A DNA stretch of 23,323 nucleotides from Tardiphaga sp. (GTDB lineage Bacteria; Pseudomonadota; Alphaproteobacteria; Rhizobiales; Xanthobacteraceae): assembly GCA_028290765.1 (NCBI GenBank), contig JAQGJF010000481.1:1-23323 (forward strand). Reading direction: 5' to 3'. Positions 16,848 through 23,323 of this stretch are shown here, one piece after another; within the stretch, counting starts at the first letter, position 1, and each line of letters opens with the position of its first letter. The notes below the pieces were generated by a model. The model had not been told where the DNA came from, did no database searches, and worked only from the letters and a program-made list of their open reading frames with translations. Both the position numbers and the translations under genes were made by a program.

Positions 16848-16890
16848 ATCCCGTATTCCCGTTGCGCCATGGCGCCGCCAGCGGCGGCGA

Positions 16891-16933
16891 TCTAGAGTTT
16901 CGGTTCTGATTGAATCAGAACCGAAACTCCAGA
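16891..16933. repeat. Long near-perfect palindrome (REP-like)
   Basis: GAGTTTCGGTTCTGATT (16895-16911) and its exact reverse complement (16913-16929) are separated by one base. Three more outer bases also pair after one mismatch. It would form a 17-bp hairpin with almost no loop, or a cruciform. The sequence resembles dispersed intergenic palindromes I recall from Bradyrhizobium-type genomes, so it is more likely a repeat element than a private operator. Copy number cannot be checked here. Confidence 0.8.
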
Positions 16934-16943
16934 TTCTTGTTTT

Positions 16944-16992
16944 GACGCGTTTTCTTCACGCGAACCGGCACCCACTTCGCTCGAAAACGCTA
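16944..16992. repeat. Second dispersed-type repeat with inverted ends
   Basis: GCGTTTTC (16947-16954) pairs with GAAAACGC (16983-16990), and an inner GCGAA pairs with TTCGC. The unit starts with GACGCG and runs through the stretch with CACGCGAACCGG. It follows the palindrome at 16891-16933 with an 11-bp gap, and the pair looks like one composite element. I recall very similar sequence scattered in Rhizobiales intergenic regions; this is from memory, not a search. Confidence 0.65.
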
Positions 16993-17042
16993 TGGCCCGA
17001 TGTTACGCACAAAGCCCGCACGAGGCACGAAGGAACGCCGCC

Positions 17043-17918
17043 ATGAGCAAGTTCATCATCGAACCGCACTTTCGTCTTCAGGAATGGATCGCAGAAGAGA
17101 AGGGCTACTTCAAAGCACAAGGGCTCGACTATGAATTCCGCGAACTGATCCGCTCGACGGCAGGAAAACACCATGACAAGGGCCCCGCGGGCGCCTTCCA
17201 GAGCATCGAAAAGGGCCGCGAAGCGGATGTGAGCTGCGCCTGCCACTGGACCGTGAATGTCGCGGCTTCGAACGGCCATACCAGGATGTACGCCGACGCC
17301 TATTCGGTGGCGCCATCGGGGATTTTCGTGCCGGCCGATTCGACGGTGAGGACCCCGGCCGATCTGGCGGGCGTGCCGATTTCGGTCGGCTTCCAGTCGG
17401 GCAGCCATTACGCCACGCTGCAGGCCCTCGAACAATACATGCCGATCTCGGACATCAATCTCAAATTCGAGGACGGCATGCTGTTTCATCGTATCGAGAC
17501 GCTGATCGCCGGCGACAGCGCCGCGGTATCGCTGTTCAACGGTCCGTATTATCTCGCCGAGCAGCTCGGCTTCCGGAAAATCATCGACACCACGTTCATG
17601 ATCGCGGCCATGATCAAGGACGCGCACGACCCGGAAGACATCAAACGCTATTTCCGCGCGCTGAAAATGGCGCAAGGCGATCTCGATCTGCGACCGGAAC
17701 GCTATACGCATTATTACAAGAACGAATTCCCGGAGCGCTTTCACGCGATGATGGACACAAGGCGCTGGGGACCGGGCGAGCGAATCGTTTTCGAAACCTA
17801 CTCAAAGGATATTTTTGAGCAATCCTTCGCCTGGATCGCCGAGCGCGGCATCTTCGCCGAGGGCGGCATGGGGCCGGGCGATTATGACAGGGCGGTGATT
17901 TCGTTCGAAAAAGCCTGA
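17043..17918 (+). CDS. Substrate-binding-like protein (NMT1/THI5-like) without signal peptide
   Basis: A 291-residue protein with the fold pattern of ABC-transporter binding proteins of the NMT1/THI5-like or SsuA type. An N-terminal helix ends WIAEEKGYFKAQGLDYEF, then come ADLAGVPISVGFQSGSHYAT and a second lobe with LIAGDSAAVSLFNGPYY. No signal peptide precedes it: the start at 17043 (AAGGA eight bases upstream) opens directly with the first beta strand. A 17-codon upstream extension is not hydrophobic. It would therefore act in the cytoplasm, as a sensor, chaperone or enzyme rather than a transport receptor. A cysteine/histidine cluster (C65, C67, H68) is noteworthy. No permease or ATPase gene is adjacent. 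It is divergent from a LysR gene and ends 4 bp before the convergent cyclase gene. Confidence 0.8.
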   Translation: MSKFIIEPHFRLQEWIAEEKGYFKAQGLDYEFRELIRSTAGKHHDKGPAGAFQSIEKGREADVSCACHWTVNVAASNGHTRMYADAYSVAPSGIFVPADSTVRTPADLAGVPISVGFQSGSHYATLQALEQYMPISDINLKFEDGMLFHRIETLIAGDSAAVSLFNGPYYLAEQLGFRKIIDTTFMIAAMIKDAHDPEDIKRYFRALKMAQGDLDLRPERYTHYYKNEFPERFHAMMDTRRWGPGERIVFETYSKDIFEQSFAWIAERGIFAEGGMGPGDYDRAVISFEKA

Positions 17919-17922
17919 AAAC

Positions 17923-19122
17923 TCAGCCGTTATACGCAAACAGCTCGATCGGGTCGTTGAATCCGCGCACCGCATGTTCGCCGACCCGTTCGAGTTCGAA
18001 CTCGTTTCCGATGAGATCGGCGAACGCGCTGGACAACAGCACCGTCTTTCCCAGTTGTTTCGTCAGGGCTTCGAGACGCGAAGCCATGTTGACCGCGGGA
18101 CCGATGACGGTGAAGTCGAGCCGGGTGCGTGATCCGATGTTGCCATACATGACGTCGCCGACATGGACGCCGATGCCGTAATTCAGCGGCGCGCGGCCGG
18201 TTTCGCTGTTTCGGTCGTTCAGTTCCCGCATCGCCTGGCGGGCCTCGGTCACGGCATGCAGAAGGTTGGCGCAGGCCGACGGTTGGCTGAGCGGGAAAAT
18301 GGCGAGCAGGCCATCGCCGATGAATTTCAGGATCTCTCCGCCATGTCTGGCGATCGGCTCCGACATCGCGTCAAAATAGCCGTTCAGGAGATCGATGACG
18401 TCGTCGCGCGGCCAGTTGTCGGAGATCCGGGTGAAATCACGCAGGTCGCAGATCATGATGGCGGCGCGTACCGTCGTCCCGGTTCCGCGCCGCGTCGCGC
18501 CGGCCAGAATGAGCTCGCCGGCGTGCGAGCCGACATAGGTTTCGAGCAGCGTTCGGGCTAGCCGGTTCTTGACGCGGATTTCGCTGACCAGCGCTAACAC
18601 CGGCAGCAGTTTCAACAGGCCGGCGACATGCGCGTCGTCGAAACCGCCGGGACGGTCCGTCGCAAAGGTCACGAAATGCCGTTTGCCGAGCGTGTGGTAC
18701 AATGGCCACGCCACATAGTCGGTCAGACCTTTCGCCCGCATGTCGTCATAGACGGCGTGCTTGCGGCCGAGCGCGGGATCAGCTTCGAGGTTCTCGCGGA
18801 CTTCGGTGGCGCCGTCACGGATCTCCTGGCCGGGACTGCCGATGTATTCGGCTCGCTCCAGGACTTCGTAATCGAATCTCGAAATCTCGGCTTCGCGCAT
18901 CCCGTCGGCCCAGATCATCCGGGCGCCGAGCCATTGCGGGTGGTGGATCAGAATGTGAAGCGATGACCGCTTGACGGGAATGCCGGCCTGCTGGAGCCGG
19001 ATACACATCTCGGCGAAAATATTGTCGATGAAGCGCTCATCGCGGGTGCCGTTGGTCAGCCAGTCCGCGACGTCGCTGCCGGGAGGCGCGGTGACGGAGT
19101 CGATAGTCGATTGCACGTTCAT
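17923..19122 (-). CDS. Class III adenylate cyclase with N-terminal sensor region
   Basis: A 399-residue soluble protein that should make cAMP from ATP. The C-terminal class III catalytic domain (about 215-385) has every key residue: metal aspartates D226 (ICDLRDF) and D270 (FIGDG), adenine-selecting K266 and D336 (LDFTVIG), and transition-state N345 and R349 (VNMASR). The lysine/aspartate pair points to ATP, not GTP. The N-terminal ~195 residues hold no transmembrane segment and resemble the unnamed sensor region found before many rhizobial cyclase domains. The start at 19122 (MNVQST) has GGAG six bases upstream; a 23-codon longer frame has no support. It is convergent with the binding-like gene (4-bp gap) and divergent from the winged-helix ATPase regulator. 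Confidence 0.93.
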   Translation of the reverse strand: MNVQSTIDSVTAPPGSDVADWLTNGTRDERFIDNIFAEMCIRLQQAGIPVKRSSLHILIHHPQWLGARMIWADGMREAEISRFDYEVLERAEYIGSPGQEIRDGATEVRENLEADPALGRKHAVYDDMRAKGLTDYVAWPLYHTLGKRHFVTFATDRPGGFDDAHVAGLLKLLPVLALVSEIRVKNRLARTLLETYVGSHAGELILAGATRRGTGTTVRAAIMICDLRDFTRISDNWPRDDVIDLLNGYFDAMSEPIARHGGEILKFIGDGLLAIFPLSQPSACANLLHAVTEARQAMRELNDRNSETGRAPLNYGIGVHVGDVMYGNIGSRTRLDFTVIGPAVNMASRLEALTKQLGKTVLLSSAFADLIGNEFELERVGEHAVRGFNDPIELFAYNG

Positions 19123-19525
19123 ATCTTGCTCCGCAAAAATGATCCGGATCCTTGTCGTCCGATATGTCGTGTTCCGGGAGGCCGGGCGCAACCGTCCGCG
19201 CCGTCTCGTCGCGACGAACTTTCGGCGCCCACCCCAAAGAGCGCGAGAAACGACACCGCCATCATCCCGCTGTCACGATCTCCCCATACCCCGGCCGGGC
19301 GGGCGCGACGATCAGCGGTTGTGCGCCGGGCGCGCCAAGAAAATCAAGCGGTTAGCCGTTTGTCGCGGTACCGGCCCATGCCGCGGGCGAGCGAGCAAAC
19401 CGGCAGATGTTCGCCTAATGGCAACTGGCGCCGGGCAACCAAATGAACGAGCATCCCTTGACGCTCCCCGAAAACGATCAACATTGAGCCCAGCTACGCG
19501 GCGCGTAACGGCCACGTTCGAGAAG
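19123..19525. other. 403-bp divergent intergenic region
   Basis: This gap lies between the cyclase gene and the winged-helix ATPase gene and should hold both promoters. No convincing gene is visible; open frames across it look like extensions or random frames. A weak promoter candidate on the plus strand is TTGACG at 19458-19463 with AACATT 16 bp later. GATCCGGATC near 19141 is a short palindrome close to the cyclase start. Confidence 0.5.
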
Positions 19526-22393
19526 ATGATGGATCAGCAGCCGGATCTCATGTCAGCGGGGGAAATCGAGTTTGGTCCCTTCCGCCTGTCCCAGCGCGAG
19601 AGACTCCTGACGAAGGACGGCGCGGCGATCAGCATCGGCGGGCGGGCGCTCGACATCCTGATCGCCTTGATCGGGCAGCCCGGTCAACTCGTCAGCAAGA
19701 ACGAATTGCTCGACCGCGCCTGGCCCGACGTTACCGTCGATGAAGGAAGCCTCCGATTCCATGTCGCATCGCTTCGGAAAGTACTCGGCGACGGACAGGA
19801 CGGCGCCAGATATGTGACCAATGTGCCCGGTCGGGGCTACTGCTTCGTGGCGCCGGTGTCGCAGCGATCAACGACCAGCCCGGTTGCGCTTCATCGCGAG
19901 ACCCGCATCCGGCTGCCATCGCCATTGCGACGGATGGTCGGTCGCGACGACGCGGTGCGCATCCTATCCGACAATTTGAGAACGGAGCGCTTTGTCAGCA
20001 TTGTCGGCGCGGGAGGGATCGGCAAGACGACCGTCGCGGTGGCGGTGGGTCATGCGGTGCTCGATGAGTTCGACGGCGACGTGCTTTTTGTCGATCTTGG
20101 TGCCTTGAACGATCCGACGTTGGTGCCGAGCGCGCTTTCATCGATGGTCGGGCTGGTGGCGCAGGCGTCGGATCCGATTTCCAGCCTCGTTGCTTTCCTC
20201 CGGGACAAGCGCCTGCTGCTCATCCTCGACAATTGCGAACATGTCGTCGAGACCGTCGCGTTGCTGGCCGAAGCGACTTTCGCGCAGGCGGCCCAGGTGC
20301 ATATCCTGGCGACGAGCCGTGAGGCCCTGAGGGTCGAAGGCGAACACGTGCACCGGCTGGTGCCGCTGGATTGTCCGCCGGACGACGACGCCTTGACGGC
20401 CAGGGATGCGCTGTCCTTTGCCGCGACGCAGCTGTTCGTCGAGAGAATTATCGCGAGCTCGAGCCAGTTCGAGCTCAGCGATGCTGACGCGCCGCTGGTG
20501 GCCGGAATCTGCCGCAAGCTCGACGGCATGGCGCTCGCCATCGAACTGGCCGCCGGCCGCGTCGGCACCTTCGGCCTGCAACAGACCGCGGCGCTGCTGG
20601 ACGACCGGCTGCAATTGCTGTGGCAAGGCCGCCGCACGGCGTTGCCCCGTCACCAAACGCTGAATGCGACGCTGGACTGGAGCTTCGATCTGCTTGCCGA
20701 ACGCGAACGCGCGGCGTTGCGCCGGCTGTCGGTGTTCGCCGGCCCCTTCGGACTCGAGGCCGCGCAGGAAGTCGTTGCCGATGAAGGCCTGGACCAGGCC
20801 GAGGTGATCGGGATCATCGCCAGCCTGCTCGATAAATCGCTGGCGGTCGTCGATTCCACCGAGACCACCGCGCGCTATCGGCTGCTCGAGACCACGCGGG
20901 CCTACGCCAGGGAAAAGCTTCGGCAAAGCGGCGAATATCCCGCGATCGAAAGCAGGCATGCCGCCTTCTATGCGGCGTTCATGGACCGGCTGGGAGCCAC
21001 TGCCGGCTGGCTCAGCAAGGCCGAGAGAATCCGTCTGTTTTCGCTGCATCTGGGCAATGTCCGAGCGGCCCTGGAGTGGGGATTTTCGTCGCGCGGCGAC
21101 ATGTCGATGGCCGTCGCGCTGGCGGCGGCCACCGCGCCGATCTTCGTCGATCTTTCCCTGCTGAATGAAGGCAAAGCCTGGAGCCAGCGCGCCGTATCGG
21201 CCATCGACGACGCCGCAAGGGGGACGACGCACGAACTCGAACTGCAGGCTTCACTCGGAATGACCCTGATGTTTACCCAGGGCAACGGCGAGGACGTTCG
21301 CAAGGCCTTCACCCGCGGGCTTGCCCTTGCCAGGGATCTTTCCGAGCCGTACCAAACGATGCGGCTGCTGAGCGGCTTCCATATCTTTCTGACCCGCATC
21401 AACGACTTCAACGGCGCCCTCGCGCTGGCCGAGCAGAGCCGGTCGGTCGCAAAGGGAATGGCGGAGCCCGCCGGCCTGCTGATGGCCGACTGGATGGTCG
21501 GCGTCACCCAGCATTTGATCGGACAGCAGGACAGCGCATGGCGGGATTGTGCGTCCGCCCTGGCACAAGCCGAGACGTCACGTTGGATCGGCCTGACCCG
21601 GCTGGGCTATGACCATCGCATCATTGCGATGGTCGCTGCCGCGCGCGCGCTGTGGCTAAGGGGTTTTCCGGACCAGGCGGTCCAGGCAGCGCGGCACACG
21701 ATCGATGAAGCGGGAAAACTGGAGTATCCGCTCACGCTGGCCATCGCGCTGGTCTGGTCGGCCTATGTCTTCCTTTGGGTGGGCGACCAGGAGACCGCCT
21801 CGGAAATCGCCGAGCGTCTGATCGCACACACCACGAGGTATTCGCTGGGGCCGTATCATGCCGTCGGACTGGGCCTTCGTGGCGAAGTGCTGTTGCAGCG
21901 CGGCCAATTCAATCAAGGCATCGTGCTGCTGGAACAGAGCCTGGACAGGCTCAACGCAAACCGGCACCAGATTCTGGACGCCGGATTCCTGAGCGACCTG
22001 GCCCAGGCACAAGCCGGCGCGGGACAGCCGGATCGCGCCCTGAAGACGATCGCGCACGCCGTCGAAACCGTCGGCGAAAACACGTCGTTCCATGTGCCCG
22101 AAATGCTGCGAATCAGGGGAGAAATCCTGGCTGGCCTGGCCTTGCCGGATCTCGCGCAGGCGGAAGCCAGCTTCGAGGCGTCACTGGAGCTGGCTCGACG
22201 GCAATCGGCGCTGTCCTGGGAACTGAGAACGGCGATGTCGCTGGCGCGTCTCCGGCAGCGCCAGGGCCTGTTCAAGCAGGCCGACGCGTTGCTTCGGCCG
22301 CTCTACGGCCGCTTTTCCGAGGGCTTTGAGACCGCCGACCTGAGAGCCGCCAGGCTGCTGCTGGACGAATTGGACCGGCAACTACGCCGGTAA
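19526..22393 (+). CDS. Winged-helix/STAND ATPase transcriptional regulator with TPR-like tail
   Basis: A 955-residue regulator combining an N-terminal OmpR-type winged helix (about 15-110, ending VTNVPGRGYCFV), a STAND/NB-ARC-type ATPase, and a long helical repeat tail (about 510-950). The ATPase has Walker A VGAGGIGKTT (160-169) and Walker B LLLILDNCEH (from 231), then TSREAL and a GLARE-like stretch (CRKLDGMALAIELAAGR). Such proteins are signal-responsive activators related in layout to AfsR and MalT; the tail usually senses a small molecule or protein. The signal and targets are unknown. Two adjacent ATG codons (19526, 19529) and one at 19550 are possible starts, all with weak ribosome sites. 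The frame is open much further upstream but antisense to the cyclase. Its divergence from the cyclase gene may mean shared control. Confidence 0.92.
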   Translation: MMDQQPDLMSAGEIEFGPFRLSQRERLLTKDGAAISIGGRALDILIALIGQPGQLVSKNELLDRAWPDVTVDEGSLRFHVASLRKVLGDGQDGARYVTNVPGRGYCFVAPVSQRSTTSPVALHRETRIRLPSPLRRMVGRDDAVRILSDNLRTERFVSIVGAGGIGKTTVAVAVGHAVLDEFDGDVLFVDLGALNDPTLVPSALSSMVGLVAQASDPISSLVAFLRDKRLLLILDNCEHVVETVALLAEATFAQAAQVHILATSREALRVEGEHVHRLVPLDCPPDDDALTARDALSFAATQLFVERIIASSSQFELSDADAPLVAGICRKLDGMALAIELAAGRVGTFGLQQTAALLDDRLQLLWQGRRTALPRHQTLNATLDWSFDLLAERERAALRRLSVFAGPFGLEAAQEVVADEGLDQAEVIGIIASLLDKSLAVVDSTETTARYRLLETTRAYAREKLRQSGEYPAIESRHAAFYAAFMDRLGATAGWLSKAERIRLFSLHLGNVRAALEWGFSSRGDMSMAVALAAATAPIFVDLSLLNEGKAWSQRAVSAIDDAARGTTHELELQASLGMTLMFTQGNGEDVRKAFTRGLALARDLSEPYQTMRLLSGFHIFLTRINDFNGALALAEQSRSVAKGMAEPAGLLMADWMVGVTQHLIGQQDSAWRDCASALAQAETSRWIGLTRLGYDHRIIAMVAAARALWLRGFPDQAVQAARHTIDEAGKLEYPLTLAIALVWSAYVFLWVGDQETASEIAERLIAHTTRYSLGPYHAVGLGLRGEVLLQRGQFNQGIVLLEQSLDRLNANRHQILDAGFLSDLAQAQAGAGQPDRALKTIAHAVETVGENTSFHVPEMLRIRGEILAGLALPDLAQAEASFEASLELARRQSALSWELRTAMSLARLRQRQGLFKQADALLRPLYGRFSEGFETADLRAARLLLDELDRQLRR

Positions 22394-22592
22394 CCGCAGC
22401 CTTCGCTCCCGTTACGACAAGCCATTGGCGTAACACGGATTATTCCGCCATCCGATGACTTGTCGAAGGCCGCTTCCCGATCACCGGTGAGCTAACGGCT
22501 TCTATCAACGTCTAACGCGCCGCGACGGCCGGCCTGGTCCATGATGCGCGCCAGCGAAACCCATACCGACACCACTCCCCAAGGGAACGGCC

Positions 22593-23282
22593 GTGTCCAC
22601 ACCACAACTTCCCGCGACCATCGCGGCATTCCTCCGAGCGGCCAATACGCGCGACACGGCCGCATTGCTCAAGACCCTCGCCGATGAGGCCGTTGTTACC
22701 GATCTGGGCCAGATGCTTCGGGGCGAGGATCTCCGCCGCTGGAGCGACAATCTCTTCGTCACTTCCCATATGGCGGTGCGCCCGATCGACGTGACAGAGC
22801 GCGAAGGCAAAACCGCTGTCAGCGTCGTTGTCCACGGCGCGAAGCCGGGCACCCGGACGCACCTCCGGCGCGACTGGTGGTTTACGATCGATGGCACGCG
22901 GATCGCGGCGCTCGAAATCGTACACGCCAAGGAGCCCGACCTGCCGCCACCCGTGGCGGCCTTCGTGCGATCGACGAACACCCGCGATCTGGAAAGCTTG
23001 ATAAGGGTTTTCTCCGAAGATGCGATGGTCAACGATGATCTGCAGGAACGGTGGGGCAAGGTCGCGATCCGGGAATGGGCCGAGCAGGAGTTCATCGGGC
23101 AAGGCGTGACCATCTTCGTCGTGAAGTGCGTCGAACGCGCCTTCCTCGCTGTTGTGACCTCGCATGTGGATGGCGATTTCGATCAACGGGGCATGCCCTA
23201 CCCGCTCGTCCTCAGCTTCTATTTTGCAATGGATGGCGAAAACATCGTCCAGCTGATTATCCTGCGCAATCAGTCCGACTGA
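22593..23282 (+). CDS. Tandem SnoaL/NTF2-like domain protein
   Basis: A 229-residue cytoplasmic protein made of two copies of a small SnoaL-like (NTF2 fold) domain. Copy one starts ATIAAFLRAANTRDTAALL (residues 8-26) and copy two PPVAAFVRSTNTRDLESLI (119-137), an offset of 111 residues. In both, a helix carrying NTRD leads to a strand with an aspartate-rich turn. Single-domain relatives are isomerases, hydrolases or simple ligand-binding proteins; none of their catalytic residues can be assigned here. The GTG start at 22593 has AAGGGA six bases upstream. It follows the ATPase regulator by 199 bp on the same strand and could be one of its targets, which is inference only. Confidence 0.85.
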   Translation: MSTPQLPATIAAFLRAANTRDTAALLKTLADEAVVTDLGQMLRGEDLRRWSDNLFVTSHMAVRPIDVTEREGKTAVSVVVHGAKPGTRTHLRRDWWFTIDGTRIAALEIVHAKEPDLPPPVAAFVRSTNTRDLESLIRVFSEDAMVNDDLQERWGKVAIREWAEQEFIGQGVTIFVVKCVERAFLAVVTSHVDGDFDQRGMPYPLVLSFYFAMDGENIVQLIILRNQSD

Positions 23283-23323
23283 ACGAGGGTCCGTCCGGGC
23301 ACGGCTTCAGACAATGAAGTCGA

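Noticed and set aside
15918..16895. A 325-codon plus-strand frame opposite the LysR gene
   Set aside because: The minus strand encodes a complete LysR protein; this frame is its antisense shadow without recognisable motifs.
16891..16992. A CRISPR repeat or attachment site
   Set aside because: Only one copy of each unit, no regular spacers, no integrase or cas gene in the window. A dispersed palindromic repeat explains it better.

Overview
The window is high-GC DNA with short intergenic gaps, and it most resembles the chromosome of an alphaproteobacterium of the Bradyrhizobium/Rhodopseudomonas group (Nitrobacteraceae). The supporting signs are protein families common in that group (Bug/TctC binding protein, winged-helix AfsR/MalT-like ATPase regulator, class III cyclase, TPR-CHAT protein). 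A composite palindromic repeat at 16891-16992 also looks like dispersed repeats I recall from that group. The taxonomic call is inference; no rRNA or marker gene is present. I see no transposase, integrase, prophage gene or CRISPR array.

Left part (1-11015, all minus strand). A type I secretion locus comes first: a very repetitive 1300-residue RTX protein (5018-1116) is followed 26 bp later by its HlyB-type ABC transporter (1089-1, cut by the window edge). Upstream, in the same direction, is a compact four-gene cluster (10253-5328). It encodes a secreted TPR-CHAT putative protease, a small secreted beta-sandwich-like protein, and two related zinc-ribbon/coiled-coil proteins, one of them a membrane protein. 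The spacings are 26 bp, 5 bp and a one-base stop/start overlap, so the four are probably co-expressed. This is the most interesting candidate for an undescribed system. A secreted carboxymuconolactone decarboxylase-like protein (11015-10380) lies upstream of it.

Middle (11204-15803). This part holds a YccF membrane protein, a small minus-strand gene whose reading frame runs on into yccF, an orphan Tat-exported TctC/Bug binding protein, and tRNA-Arg(CCG). Two exported, probably cell-wall-acting proteins follow: an unrecognised protein with a lysozyme-like motif pattern and an N-acetylmuramoyl-L-alanine amidase.

Right part (15912-23282). A LysR regulator diverges from a substrate-binding-like protein that has no signal peptide, with the palindromic repeat between them. 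A class III adenylate cyclase with all catalytic residues runs convergent to the binding protein and divergent from a 955-residue winged-helix/STAND ATPase regulator. The last gene encodes two tandem SnoaL/NTF2-like domains.

All starts were chosen by eye from Shine-Dalgarno spacing. Several genes use GTG or TTG (6774, 10253, 11824, 14760, 22593). Family names come from recognised motifs, not from a database search.
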